From: Deltaproteobacteria bacterium
GTDB lineage: Bacteria > Myxococcota_A > UBA9160 > UBA4427
NCBI GenBank assembly: GCA_029261855.1
Contig: JAJDAN010000063.1
Coordinates: forward strand, 1 to 50,489
Length of the DNA stretch: 50,489 nucleotides
Direction of reading: 5' to 3'
The notes beneath the pieces were generated by a model. That model was not told the origin of the DNA. It saw nothing but the letters and a program-made list of their open reading frames with translations, and made no database searches. Both the position numbers and the translations under genes were made by a program. How positions within the stretch are numbered: position 1 is the stretch's first letter; every line of letters begins with the position of its first letter. Shown in pieces: positions 1 through 9,427 of the stretch.

Positions 1-58
1 CTTCGGAACCAGCTTCGCGAGCGGATGCCGCTGGAACGGGAGAACCTCACTAGTGTGA

Positions 59-384
59 GATCCTGTCGGCAGTCTTCGGATGCCGCGCGGGCCGCCCTGT
101 CGTGGGCTCCCGGCCGCGCATTGGAGTCGCGCCCGGATCCGCATGACGGATCAGGGCTAGGCGGGTCGATCTCCAGCTACCCCGCAGGGCCCGCGGGGTG
201 GACAGGGGTCGCGGAAATGGGAGTCCAACTTCCCTTCGCCCGGGACGAGTCCCTGGCCCCAGCACAGCGTCGCAGCCTGATTTCCAAACCCGCGCCGGGA
301 CTCTCGGGAGCGAGTTGCCGGCAGACGATGGGTGGCATTGATCTTGCTCTTATGACCCGGGTGTACGGCAGTCCTGCCACACCC
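59..384. other. Gene-free structured region at left edge
   Basis: No convincing gene is seen here. Stop codons at 51-53 and 56-58 close two forward frames, so the 3' end of an upstream gene may lie in the first 58 bases. The stretch holds several perfect short hairpins: CGGCA/TGCCG (67-71 with 81-85), GATCCG/CGGATC (136-141 with 147-152) and ACCCCGC/GCGGGGT (179-185 with 193-199). An imperfect one lies near 216-232. It could be a leader or an unrecognised structured RNA. I could not match it to 6S, RNase P, tmRNA or SRP RNA. Confidence 0.4.
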
Positions 385-400
385 AGGAGAGCAAATCGTC

Positions 401-811
401 ATGCGCTGGAAGCCCGAAGCCGCCCGTTCCTCCGCTCCGCCGGAGGCCGTCGCGAACCCGATCCGCGAGTCGGACGCCGCGTTGCGCGACCAGATCCGCG
501 TCGACCTGGAGGCCCGGGGTGTCGACGCGGCCGCTGCCGACGCGCTCGCCGAGCAGGTGCGCCGGGATCTGGACGGGTCGACGTCCGGCTATGACGCCGT
601 CCTGGACGGTGTCGCCATGGGCTTCCGGGCCCAGCACGCCATCGCCCAACAGCTGGCCAAGAGCGCGACGGACCTGCAGGAAATCGAGCGCCTGATGGGT
701 TCGTTCGCGTCCGAGCTGTCGAAGCTCGACGAGGTGCTCGAGGTCCTGGCCGCGCACCTCCGGCGCATGCGCACCACCACGCCGCCGGCGGGAGTCCGCA
801 TCCTCCACTGA
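401..811 (+). CDS. Small hypothetical helical protein
   Basis: This 136-residue protein has no family that I recognise. It has no signal peptide or membrane segment. Residues from about 20 to 125 are alanine-, leucine- and charge-rich and should be mostly alpha-helical, with a likely coiled-coil stretch in the second half around IERLMGSFASELSKLDEVL. The ATG at 401 follows AGGAGA (385-390) at about 10 bases, which supports this start. It lies 71 bases upstream of comEC on the same strand, and nothing ties it functionally to that gene. Confidence 0.6.
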   Translation: MRWKPEAARSSAPPEAVANPIRESDAALRDQIRVDLEARGVDAAAADALAEQVRRDLDGSTSGYDAVLDGVAMGFRAQHAIAQQLAKSATDLQEIERLMGSFASELSKLDEVLEVLAAHLRRMRTTTPPAGVRILH

Positions 812-882
812 TCCGGTCCCGGATCCGCTGGGCCCCTCGCTTGCGGTAGCCTCGGGGTCCGCCCGGTCCCCGGAGCGATCTC

Positions 883-3309
883 TTGCGGAGCGACCGCGGG
901 CGCGAGCCCCTGGCCTGGCTGCTGCCGGCGATGGCCATCGCTGTCGTCCTCGGCATCGTCGTCGCCGACGGCCTCGACCTTGGGCCGGTGGTCCCGCGCG
1001 GGGCCGGGGCCTGCTGCATCGGCGGCGCGTGGTGGTTCCGGCGTTCCCCGCGTCTCGTGGCATCGTGCGCGTGCATGCTCGCGGCGTGTGTCGGCGCCGA
1101 GGCCATCGGCGTTCGGCTGGCTGTGGCCGGCGACGCGCGGCCCGTTGCGCGCTTCGATGCGGCGGTGGAAGCGCGAGTGTGCGCGCACCGCGTGCACAGC
1201 ACCCACGTCTTCGTCGAACTCTGCGAAGTCACGCCTGTCGGGTTGGGCGGTCGCGCGCCCGCGGCTGCCGTTCCGTCACGCGCGCAGCTCGTGGCCAGCA
1301 CGACGGCCCCGGACGGCGACTGGCTGGCGTCGCTCGAGGCCGACGAGCGGCTGCGGGCCTGGATCCGCTTCGACGCGATCCCTTCGGCCCGCAATCCGGG
1401 CGCTGCGGACCGGCGGCGCCGGGCGGCCCGCCGCGGGCTCGCTGCACGGGCGGTCCTGATCGACCCTGCGCTGGCGGTTCGGCTTCCGTCGGATCGCTCG
1501 CCGTGGCTGCGTCGCTTCGTTGCGGGTCGGCGCGCCGTCGCGAAACGGCTGGTGGATCGCGGGGACGGCGGCGGGCTCCTGGCGGCACTCGCGCTCGGGG
1601 ACCGTCGCGGGCTCGGGTCTGCCGACCGGGATGCCTTCCGGAGGCTCGGCCTCTCGCATCTGCTCGCGGTTTCGGGTCTGCATCTGGTGCTGGTGGGCGC
1701 GATGGTGTTCGTCGCTTCGCGCGCGTTGCTGCTTCGCGTGGGCTCACTGGCCGCACGCGCCGACCTGCGCGCCTGGGCGGCCGGTCTCGCGGTCGCTCTG
1801 GCCCTCGGGTACGCGCTGCTCACGGGCTGGGGGGTGCCCGCCCGCCGCGCCTGGTTGTTCTTGTCCATCGCGAGCGCTGCGGTGGCCGCCCGTCGCTCGC
1901 CCGCGCCGCTGCACGCTCTCGCTGCCGCTCTCTGCTGGGTCGCCGTTCTCGAGCCGGCGGCGGTGTTCGAGCTGGGCCCTCAACTTTCGTTCGCGGCGAC
2001 CGCGGCTCTCGTCGTCGCCGCGGGCGACTCGCAGCCGGCAGCTCTCGCTTCCCGACTGCAGGCCTGGTGGGTGGGTGGGCTGCGCGTGTCGGCGACGGCG
2101 ATCGTGGCGACAGCGCCGGTGCTGGCCGCCCATGGGTTGTCTGGCACGCCCGTGGGTCTCGCCGCGAATGCCCTCGCTGTCCCGGCCACGGGCTTCGTAC
2201 TGCTGCCGGTCTCGCTGGCCGCCGCAGGGGTCGCAGCTCTAGGCGAGTCGGGAGGGCTCGTCGATGAGGCCGCCTGGATCGCCGAGGTTGCCTTGACGGC
2301 CGCGCGCGCAGCCGCCACGCGGGTGCCCGCCCCGGTCGACGTCGTCCCGGCAACGGCGGCGGTCGTCGTGGCAGCGGCCGTCGCCGTTCTGGCCCTCCGC
2401 GTTCGCGGCACGGGCTTGCGGGTCGCCCTGTGCCTGGCCGTCTGCGCCGGACTCGCGGCGGCGCCGGCGGCCCGGGTCGGGCCGGACCCGCCCCGGATCG
2501 TCGCCTTCGCGGTGGGGCAGGGGGACGCCATCCTCGTCGAGGGAACCGACGCAGCCATGCTCGTCGACGCCGGCTGGGCGTACGGGGACGTCGACCTGGG
2601 TCGCAGCATCGTGGTCCCCGGCCTGCGCGCGCTCGGGGTCGAGCATCTGGACGTCGTGGTGGCGAGCCACGCCGATGCCGATCACCGGGGCGGACTGCGG
2701 GCCGTCATCGAGGCGTTCGAAATCGGTGAGATCTGGGTGCCCCGGGGCGCCGCCGACGACTTCGCCGAGCTCGCGGGCCTGGCGCACCGGCGCGGCATTG
2801 CGTTCCGGGAACGGGGGGCCGAAGACCGGGCCTGGCAGCGCGGCGATCTGACCCTCGAGCCGCTGTGGCCGCCAACCGCGCGCCGGGAGACGGCGTCCCG
2901 AAACGATGCATCTCTCGTGGTGCGGGCCACCGTCGCCGGTACCCGCGTGCTGCTCACCGGAGACATCAGCGAGGTCGCGGAGCGGGGGCTGTTGGCGTCC
3001 GGGGCAGGGCTGCGGGCGGAGATCCTCAAGGTTCCGCACCACGGCAGCCGCAGCTCGTCGAGCCGGCCGTTGCTCGAGGCCACGGCGTTCGATCTCGCGC
3101 TGCTCTCGGCTCCCTGCGGAGGGGGCCGGGGGTTGCCGTCTGCCGCCGCGCTGGCGCGCCTGGAAGCGGCGGGCAGCGTCTGGTGGACGGGTCGGGACGG
3201 CGCGCTCGTCGTCGAGATCCCCGCATCTGGCGGGGGCAGCCCTGAGCGCGGGGATTTGGCAACATCGGCGTATGGATGGCGCATGGACTCCGACTGCGGG
3301 ACGCCGTAA
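883..3309 (+). CDS. comEC: ComEC/Rec2-type DNA-uptake channel
   Basis: ComEC forms the inner-membrane channel that brings single-stranded DNA into the cytoplasm during natural transformation. This 808-residue protein has the normal full-length architecture. An N-terminal membrane and soluble region is followed by the polytopic competence domain, with the family motif HLLAVSGLHLVL near residue 260. The C-terminal metallo-beta-lactamase-like domain carries SHADADHRGG near residue 596 and KVPHHGSRSS later. The start is TTG at 883, because no ATG or GTG lies in a better place. No other competence gene is in the window, so a role in actual DNA uptake is inferred from the family only. Confidence 0.93.
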   Translation: MRSDRGREPLAWLLPAMAIAVVLGIVVADGLDLGPVVPRGAGACCIGGAWWFRRSPRLVASCACMLAACVGAEAIGVRLAVAGDARPVARFDAAVEARVCAHRVHSTHVFVELCEVTPVGLGGRAPAAAVPSRAQLVASTTAPDGDWLASLEADERLRAWIRFDAIPSARNPGAADRRRRAARRGLAARAVLIDPALAVRLPSDRSPWLRRFVAGRRAVAKRLVDRGDGGGLLAALALGDRRGLGSADRDAFRRLGLSHLLAVSGLHLVLVGAMVFVASRALLLRVGSLAARADLRAWAAGLAVALALGYALLTGWGVPARRAWLFLSIASAAVAARRSPAPLHALAAALCWVAVLEPAAVFELGPQLSFAATAALVVAAGDSQPAALASRLQAWWVGGLRVSATAIVATAPVLAAHGLSGTPVGLAANALAVPATGFVLLPVSLAAAGVAALGESGGLVDEAAWIAEVALTAARAAATRVPAPVDVVPATAAVVVAAAVAVLALRVRGTGLRVALCLAVCAGLAAAPAARVGPDPPRIVAFAVGQGDAILVEGTDAAMLVDAGWAYGDVDLGRSIVVPGLRALGVEHLDVVVASHADADHRGGLRAVIEAFEIGEIWVPRGAADDFAELAGLAHRRGIAFRERGAEDRAWQRGDLTLEPLWPPTARRETASRNDASLVVRATVAGTRVLLTGDISEVAERGLLASGAGLRAEILKVPHHGSRSSSSRPLLEATAFDLALLSAPCGGGRGLPSAAALARLEAAGSVWWTGRDGALVVEIPASGGGSPERGDLATSAYGWRMDSDCGTP

Positions 3310-3367
3310 GGGCGCGGCTTCGGTATGGTGCCCCCGGCTCAAACGTCGCTGGCCGGGGGGTACTTCG

Positions 3368-4993
3368 ATGTCGACGGGTCTCAGAACACCTGCTTGCGCG
3401 CGACTCGCTTTGGCTCGACTGGCCGCCGCCTTCGTGCTCTGCTGGACGGGCATCCCGGGCAGCGCCTTGGCCGCAACCATCACGGTCAACTTCGACGTCG
3501 ATCCCGACGGCGACCCGATCGCGAACGGGGCGGTCGTCGACTCCACCTACCAGCGCTTCGGCATCTCGCTGACCTGCGTGGACGTCAGTGGCGGCTGCAC
3601 CGGGACCGACGTCTACGCGAACGACGGGGACGACTTCGCCTCGTCGCCCAACGTGGTTACGACCCAGCCCAGCGGCTTCCCGTCGTTCAACAACAGCGAC
3701 GCCTGGATCGAGGGCAGTCTCGAGCGTGCCGCCATCGAGGTCTGCATTGCCGTCAACCCCGAGACGAGTGGTGACCGCGGCAAGCTCGCGATCGTCGACA
3801 ACCTGGGCAACGAACTCGATTCGGTGGTCTCCGCGACGGGGGTCACGGGTCCGATCTGCGTCCAGGCGGCCGCGATCCAGTTCTTCCGCTTCGCGGGCGA
3901 CGGCAAGTTCGCTTCGTTCGATGACCTGCGCATCACCTACGGACCCAACCGCGTCGACTTCGACACCACAGCGGACGGGTCCGCGGTGCCCGACGGCGCT
4001 CCCGTCGACGACCTCTTCGTCAGCGAGGGCGTCACCTTCGAGCGGGTGGGCAGCGGTGCCTGCGGCCAGGACTTCGTGTTCGCGAACGACGATCTACCCG
4101 GCAGCTTCGGCAGCCCGCCCAATGCCGTCAGCGTCTGCAACGGCAGCAACTTCTCGGACTTCTCCGAGAACCAGAACGGCCGCGTGCGGGCGTTCTTCGC
4201 ACGCCGGGTCAACCAGGTCTGCATCGATGCATTGCCCAGCAGCGGCAGCGACCAGGCCGTGCTGCGGGGCTTCGACAAGGACGGCCAGCAGATCGTCCAG
4301 ACCAACTCGGCGGCGGGCAACTTCGAGCAGCGGATCTGCGTCAGCGACTCGCAGCTGCGTTCCGTGGAGTTCGGCGGCCTCGGGAACGATTTCGCCCGCT
4401 TCGACAACCTCGACTTCGACTTCGGCGCCGCCTCCATCGACTTCGACGTGGACACCGCCGATCAGCCCATCCCCGGCGACTCGGTGATCAACGACACCTA
4501 CGTCAGCGCGAGCGTGCTGTTCGAAGGCGAGCGCGTCGGGATGAGCTGCGGGGTCGGCGACGAGGTCTACGCCAACGACGACGTGACCGGGGACTTCGCG
4601 TCTTCGCCGAACCAGGTGAGCATCTGCAACACCAACTTCTCGGACTTCAGCGAGAACGCCCAGGGCATGGTTCATGCGAGCTTCGGGTTCGACGCGCTCT
4701 CGGTCTGCATCGACGTGCGCGCCACCAAGGCTGCCGACTATGCGGTGATGCGTTCCTACGACGCCAGCGACGTCGAGATTTCCCAGGTGAGTTCCCAGGC
4801 CGGCGCGACCGAGACCCTGTGCATCACCGGGGACGGCATCCGCGGCGTGCGCTTCGCCGGGGCCGGCGGGCGCTTCGCTCGCTTCGACAACCTGGACGTG
4901 ACGTTCTCTCCAGAGCCGGGCAGCGCGCTCCTCGGCCTGTCGTCGCTTCTCGTGCTCGCCGGACTGGCGCGGCGGGTCAGGCCTCGGGGCTAG
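3368..4993 (+). CDS. PEP-CTERM exported protein with three repeats
   Basis: This exported protein (541 residues) starts at ATG 3368 after a G-rich stretch, giving a signal peptide that ends around GSALA (residues 31-35). The mature part is three tandem copies of a domain of about 158 residues (roughly 3479-3940, 3952-4428 and 4435-4908). Each copy runs from an FD-x-D opening through a conserved YAND/FAND motif and a VCI segment to RFAG/FA-x-FDNL. The C-terminus is a textbook PEP-CTERM signal: PEP, a leucine-rich helix and a final RRVRPRG. Exosortase would cleave it and pass the protein to the surface. The domain function is unknown. Its 3' end overlaps the convergent fdhA gene by 17 bases. 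Confidence 0.85.
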   Translation: MSTGLRTPACARLALARLAAAFVLCWTGIPGSALAATITVNFDVDPDGDPIANGAVVDSTYQRFGISLTCVDVSGGCTGTDVYANDGDDFASSPNVVTTQPSGFPSFNNSDAWIEGSLERAAIEVCIAVNPETSGDRGKLAIVDNLGNELDSVVSATGVTGPICVQAAAIQFFRFAGDGKFASFDDLRITYGPNRVDFDTTADGSAVPDGAPVDDLFVSEGVTFERVGSGACGQDFVFANDDLPGSFGSPPNAVSVCNGSNFSDFSENQNGRVRAFFARRVNQVCIDALPSSGSDQAVLRGFDKDGQQIVQTNSAAGNFEQRICVSDSQLRSVEFGGLGNDFARFDNLDFDFGAASIDFDVDTADQPIPGDSVINDTYVSASVLFEGERVGMSCGVGDEVYANDDVTGDFASSPNQVSICNTNFSDFSENAQGMVHASFGFDALSVCIDVRATKAADYAVMRSYDASDVEISQVSSQAGATETLCITGDGIRGVRFAGAGGRFARFDNLDVTFSPEPGSALLGLSSLLVLAGLARRVRPRG

Positions 4994-7859
4994 ACAGGCT
5001 CTTCGATAGCCGCACCGCGCAGAACTTGAACTCCGGGATCTTGCCGTCCGGGTCCAGCTGGTCGGTGGTGAGCGTGTTCGCGCCGGCCTCGCGGAAGTGG
5101 AACGGCACGAAGACCGAGCCCGGCTGGGTGCCTTCCTGGATTCGGGCCGCGAGGGTGATCTCGCCGCGCCGGGACGTGAGCCGCACCCAATCCCCGTCGG
5201 CGATGGCCGCCGCCGCCGCGTCGGCGGGATGCAGCGACACGAAGGCGTCGGGCTCGATGGCGTCCAGCGCGTACGAACGCCGGGTCATCTGCCCGGTGTG
5301 CCAGTGCTCGAGGACGCGCCCCGTGATGAGCACCAGCGGATAGGCGTCGTCGGGCAGCTCGTCGGCGCCCTTGTGGTCTGCCGCGACGAAACGGGCGCGC
5401 CCGTTCTCCGTCGGGAAGCCGTCTCCGAACATCACCACCGTGCCCTCGGAACGGTCCGGATCCGGGCAGGGGTAGAGCTTGCCGCCTTCGCCCAGGTTTT
5501 CGTGGGTCAGTCCGCGGTAGCTGTTCGAATGGGAGACCAGCTCGGCGAAGATCTCCGCCGCGTCGTCGTAGCGCATGGGGTAGCCCATACGGGTCGCGAT
5601 CTCGCAGATGATCTGCCAGTCGAGTCGCGCGTCGCCCGGCGCGCGGAGCACCGGGTGCCCCAGCTGGACGCGACGGTCGGTGTTCGTGAAGGTGCCGGCC
5701 TTCTCGAGCGCAGACGTCGCCGGGAGGATGACGTCCGCGAACTCCGCCGTCTCGGTGAGGAAGATGTCTTGGACGACCAGGAAGTCGAGTCGGGTCAGGG
5801 CTTCGCGTACGAGGTTCGTGTTGGGATCGCTGAGGAAGGGGTTTTCGCCCAGGATGTACATGCCCTTCACCTGACCCTCGCGCGCGGCCTCGGTGATCTC
5901 GACGGTGGTGAGGCCGGCCTTCGGGTCGAGCGGTCGGCCCCAGGCGGCCTCGTAGTGGGCGCGCGCCTCGTTCGACGTCACGGGCTGGTAGTCGGGGTAG
6001 CTCATGGGGATGAGCCCCGCGTCGGAAGCCCCTTGCACGTTGTTCTGGCCGCGCAGGGGATGGAGCCCCGTGCCGGGGCGGCCCACGTTGCCGGTCATCA
6101 GGCACAAGGAGATGATGCAGCGGCAGTTGTCGGTGCCGTGGACGTGCTGGCTCATCCCCATGCCCCAGAACGTGATCGCCGCGCGCGCCTTGCCGTACTC
6201 GATGGCGACCTCGCGCAGGATGTCCTCGGAGATGCCGCAGATGCCGGCCGCGACCCGTGGCGTGTAGCGCGCCACGGTGCTCGCGACGGCGTCGAAGTCC
6301 GTGGTGAAGCGCGAGACGTAGTCGGTGTCGACCAGCCCCTCGGCGATGATCACGTTCATCATGCCGTTGTAGAAGGCGACGTCGGTTCCCGGGCGGATCT
6401 GACAGAAGCGCCAGGCGTGGTCGGCGATCGGGTTTCGGATCGGATCGACGACCAGCAGCTTCGCGCCGCGCGCCGCCGCCTGCTTGAAGAAGGTGGCCGC
6501 TACCGGGTGGTTGGCGGTGGTGTTCGTCCCGGTGATCAGCGCGAAGTCGCTGTTCTCGATGTCGCCGAAGGTCGTTGTGACGGCCCCGGACCCGATCATC
6601 TGCAGCAGCGCGGCAACCGACGACGCGTGACACAGTCGCGTGCAGTGGTCCACGTTGTTGGTGCCGAAGACGGCGCGCACCAGCTTCTGGAAGAGGTAGG
6701 CCTCCTCGTTGCTGCACTTGGCCGAGCCGAAGCCCGCGAGCGCGCCCGGGCCGTGGTCTTGCCGGATCGCGCCGAGTCGCTCGGCGACCACGTCGAGGGC
6801 CTCGTCCCAGCTGGCTTCCCGAAAGGCGGGCAGGACCTGGTCGTAGTCGACGATGTGCCGGCGTCCTCCACCCTTGCCCTTTCCTTTGCCCTCTCCCTTC
6901 CCTTTGCCCTCTCCCTTCCCTTTGCCCTTGCCTTTGCCGCTGCCCTGGATTCGCCGCGAGCTCTCGACTTCGGGGGACAGGGCGCGCTTGGGGTAGTCGA
7001 CGCGGATGAGCGGGCGCGTCAGGCGCTGGGGGTGCGAGACGTAGTCGAAGCCGTAGCGACCCTTCACGCACAGGCGACCCTGGTTGCCCGAACCCTCGCG
7101 TCCCTCGGCGAAGACGATGCGGTTCTCGGCCGGGTCGGCGTGGTAGCGGATCGCGCAGCCGACTCCGCAGTACGGACAGACGGAATCGACGCTCGCGAGC
7201 TCCGCGACCGGGCGGACCGCAGCCCCGAGCGCGTGGTTCGTCAGTGCGCCGGTGGGACAGGCGGCGACGCACTCGCCGCAGCTCACGCAGCTCGAGTCTC
7301 CCATGGGCTGGTCGAGGTCGAAGGCGATGCGGGTCGTATAGCCCTTGCCCGTGCGGCCGATCACGTCGTTGTGTTGCAGGTCGTCGCAGGCGCGGATGCA
7401 GCGATCGCACAGGATGCAGGCCTGGTGGTCGACAGCGATCACCGGCGATGAGTCGTCGCTGCCGCGGCCGGATCCGGCGGCGGGCAACCGGCCGCGGGCG
7501 ACTCCGCGCTCGGCCGCCAACGCCAGCAGCGCGTCGTCGCCCGTCGTCGCCTGCCGGGCCGAGCGCGCCGGCTGCTCGGATAGCAGCAGCTCTGTCAGGA
7601 CGTCGCGGCAGCGCTCGATCTTGTCCGTGGCGGTGCGCACCACCATGCCTTCCGCGACCTCGCGAACGCAGGCCGCCGTGAGCACCCGCTCGCCCTCGAC
7701 CTGCACCGCGCACATGCGGCAGACACCGACGGGCGTGAGGTTCGGGTCGTGGCACAGGACCGGGATCTCGATGCCGAGAGAAAGCGCCGCGTCCCACAGG
7801 CGCGTCCCTTCCGGCACCTCGGCGCTGCGGCCGTCGATCTCCAGTCGAACGGTCTTCAC
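4977..7859 (-). CDS. fdhA: NAD-dependent formate dehydrogenase, molybdenum catalytic subunit
   Basis: This subunit oxidises formate to CO2 at a bis-MGD molybdenum or tungsten centre and passes electrons through iron-sulfur clusters. The 960-residue protein has an N-terminal 2Fe-2S domain (C36, C47, C50, C64), two 4Fe-4S motifs (C148-C158 and C191-C201) and a catalytic-domain 4Fe-4S motif CPYCGVGC (228-235, with C264). The metal ligand is cysteine (C410 in CTRLCH), not selenocysteine. The C-terminus is a molybdopterin dinucleotide-binding domain. The GTG start at 7859 overlaps the fdhB stop (GTGA); the frame stays open 65 codons further upstream, but that sequence lies inside fdhB. Residues about 306-332 are an unusual lysine-glycine tract absent from relatives I know. 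Confidence 0.93.
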   Translation of the reverse strand: MKTVRLEIDGRSAEVPEGTRLWDAALSLGIEIPVLCHDPNLTPVGVCRMCAVQVEGERVLTAACVREVAEGMVVRTATDKIERCRDVLTELLLSEQPARSARQATTGDDALLALAAERGVARGRLPAAGSGRGSDDSSPVIAVDHQACILCDRCIRACDDLQHNDVIGRTGKGYTTRIAFDLDQPMGDSSCVSCGECVAACPTGALTNHALGAAVRPVAELASVDSVCPYCGVGCAIRYHADPAENRIVFAEGREGSGNQGRLCVKGRYGFDYVSHPQRLTRPLIRVDYPKRALSPEVESSRRIQGSGKGKGKGKGEGKGKGEGKGKGKGGGRRHIVDYDQVLPAFREASWDEALDVVAERLGAIRQDHGPGALAGFGSAKCSNEEAYLFQKLVRAVFGTNNVDHCTRLCHASSVAALLQMIGSGAVTTTFGDIENSDFALITGTNTTANHPVAATFFKQAAARGAKLLVVDPIRNPIADHAWRFCQIRPGTDVAFYNGMMNVIIAEGLVDTDYVSRFTTDFDAVASTVARYTPRVAAGICGISEDILREVAIEYGKARAAITFWGMGMSQHVHGTDNCRCIISLCLMTGNVGRPGTGLHPLRGQNNVQGASDAGLIPMSYPDYQPVTSNEARAHYEAAWGRPLDPKAGLTTVEITEAAREGQVKGMYILGENPFLSDPNTNLVREALTRLDFLVVQDIFLTETAEFADVILPATSALEKAGTFTNTDRRVQLGHPVLRAPGDARLDWQIICEIATRMGYPMRYDDAAEIFAELVSHSNSYRGLTHENLGEGGKLYPCPDPDRSEGTVVMFGDGFPTENGRARFVAADHKGADELPDDAYPLVLITGRVLEHWHTGQMTRRSYALDAIEPDAFVSLHPADAAAAAIADGDWVRLTSRRGEITLAARIQEGTQPGSVFVPFHFREAGANTLTTDQLDPDGKIPEFKFCAVRLSKSLSSPEA
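6864..6944 (-). repeat. In-frame Lys-Gly/Glu-Gly tandem tract in fdhA
   Basis: A low-complexity run of alternating glycine with lysine or glutamate (KGKGEG units) lies at about residues 306-332 of FdhA. At DNA level it is a CCCTTGCC/CCCTTTCC-type purine-pyrimidine-skewed minisatellite on the plus strand. It sits between the substrate-domain entry (TRPLIRVDYP) and the conserved FREASWDEALD segment, where family members usually have a short linker. Copy number probably varies by slippage. Confidence 0.9.
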
Positions 7860-9427
7860 GGCGTACGCCCCCCGGTCTCGGCGTCGATCCGGCGGAGCAG
7901 GCTGGTCACCGGGATCAACGCCGCCTGCCCGAGCCCGCAGATCGAGGTGGCTTCCATCGCCTCGTGCAGGCCCGCCAGCTGGGCGAGCCCGACGGGGTCC
8001 CGAGCGCTGAGGATCTCGACCGCCTTCTCGGTGCCGACCCGACACGGGACGCACTTGCCGCAGGATTCGTTGCGGAAGAACGCCGTCAGGTTCAGGGCGA
8101 CGTCGAGTAGATCGGCACCCTCGGCCACCACCAGCACCGCTGCCGAGCCGAGTGCAGACCCGGCCTGTTTCAAGGAATCCCAGTCGAGAGGCAGGTCGGC
8201 GTGCTCGGGTCCGAGGAAACCCGTGCTGGCGCCGCCGGGCAGGAACGCCGCGAGCGCGCGCCGGTCGCGCAGTCCCCCGCAGCGGTCGATCAGCTGCGAG
8301 ACGGTCGTTCCGAGGGGCGCCTCGACGACTCCCGGCTCGACCACGTCGCCGCTGACGGCGAAGAGCTTGGTCGCGACTCGTCCCGTATGCAGCGCGCGCG
8401 GCACCTGGGCGAAGGTCTCGACGTTGTTGATCAGGGTGGGTTTGCCGTAGAGACCCACGACGCCGGGATAGGGCGGCTTGTTGCGCGGTTCACCGCGCCG
8501 GCCTTCGAGCGCCTCGAGCAGGGCTGTCTCTTCCCCCAGCACGTACCCGCCGGGTGAGACGAAGATCCGCAGGTCGAAGGCGAAGCCGGACCCCAGGACG
8601 TCGTCGCCGAGGATGCCCAGCGCGCGGGCGCGTTCGATCTCGGCCTGGAGGATCCGCTGTTCGGGCCCGTACTCGTGGCGGATGTAGACCCAGCCCGCGT
8701 GGCTGCCGATGGCGAGGGCGGCGAGCAGCATGCCTTCGACGACGAGGTGCGGCGCTTCGGCCAGCAGCACCCGATCCTTGAAGGTCCCGGGCTCGCTCTC
8801 GTCCGCGTTGCAGATGACGGTTCGCGGCGTCGCCGCTTCCGCCGCCACCAGCTTCCACTTGCGACCGGTGGGAAAGCCGGCGCCGCCCATGCCGCGCAGG
8901 CCGGACTGCTCGAGTCGCTCGCACAGGGCCGTGGCGCGCGACGGGTCCATCGCGGCGGAGAGCCAGGCGCGCGCCAGCGCGTAGTGGTCGTCGGCGCTCG
9001 CGTGCGGGTCGAGTTCGAAGCGGCGGCCCCGCGCCGAGGGCGAGGGCGGCAACGCGCGCTGGGGATCGTCGAGACATGCCGCGGCCTCGTCCGCGCCGAG
9101 GGGCACGTCGTTGATCGCGCAGGCTGGCGCGCTGTCGCAACGCCCGAGACAGGACACGGCTTCGAAGTGCGCGTCGGGTCGGCCTTCGCAGCGGGCTTCG
9201 AGATCGCGCAGGGCCGCGCCGCCGTCACGCAGGTGGCAGGCGAGGTCGCGACAGGCGCGCACCTCGAGGCGCGCCGGAGGCTCGCTGCGGAAGTGCGGGT
9301 AGAACGAGCGCAGTCCCTCGAGCTCGTAGAGCGGTGCATGGGTGCGCGCTGCCAGGGCCCGCAGGTCTTCGTCGCGCAGGTAACCGTGCTCGTCCTGCAG
9401 CGCGATCAGCTCTTCGATGCGATTCAT
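7856..9427 (-). CDS. fdhB: NAD-dependent formate dehydrogenase, NuoE/NuoF-like diaphorase subunit
   Basis: This subunit takes electrons from FdhA and reduces NAD. The 523-residue protein is a fusion of a NuoE-like 2Fe-2S domain (cysteines around residues 59-98, CRDLAC and CLGRC) to a NuoF-like domain. The NuoF part has the FMN/NADH-binding motifs GGAGFPTGRKW and CNADESEPGTF. A C-terminal 4Fe-4S site is ESCGKCVPCR. The ATG at 9427 overlaps the mobA stop (ATGA), and its own stop overlaps the fdhA start (GTGA), so the three genes are translationally coupled. No separate FdsG-type or FdsD-type gene is nearby, which fits the two-subunit layout. Confidence 0.93.
   Translation of the reverse strand: MNRIEELIALQDEHGYLRDEDLRALAARTHAPLYELEGLRSFYPHFRSEPPARLEVRACRDLACHLRDGGAALRDLEARCEGRPDAHFEAVSCLGRCDSAPACAINDVPLGADEAAACLDDPQRALPPSPSARGRRFELDPHASADDHYALARAWLSAAMDPSRATALCERLEQSGLRGMGGAGFPTGRKWKLVAAEAATPRTVICNADESEPGTFKDRVLLAEAPHLVVEGMLLAALAIGSHAGWVYIRHEYGPEQRILQAEIERARALGILGDDVLGSGFAFDLRIFVSPGGYVLGEETALLEALEGRRGEPRNKPPYPGVVGLYGKPTLINNVETFAQVPRALHTGRVATKLFAVSGDVVEPGVVEAPLGTTVSQLIDRCGGLRDRRALAAFLPGGASTGFLGPEHADLPLDWDSLKQAGSALGSAAVLVVAEGADLLDVALNLTAFFRNESCGKCVPCRVGTEKAVEILSARDPVGLAQLAGLHEAMEATSICGLGQAALIPVTSLLRRIDAETGGRTP

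Noticed and set aside
25-594. Open frame across the left-edge region and into the 401 gene
   Set aside because: Composition is Arg/Pro/Gly-rich, no family is seen, and it runs through the better-supported 136-residue gene in another frame.
2239-3546. A long minus-strand frame opposite comEC
   Set aside because: Antisense shadow of the metallo-beta-lactamase part of ComEC; no ribosome binding site or motif.
6864-6944. Repeats in fdhA considered as a CRISPR-like array
   Set aside because: Units are six bases, contiguous and in frame, with no spacers.
5097-7451. A 784-codon open frame on the plus strand opposite fdhA
   Set aside because: It is the antisense shadow of a clear formate dehydrogenase. 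Its translation is valine/glycine/arginine-rich and shows no motif. Long antisense frames are normal at this GC content.
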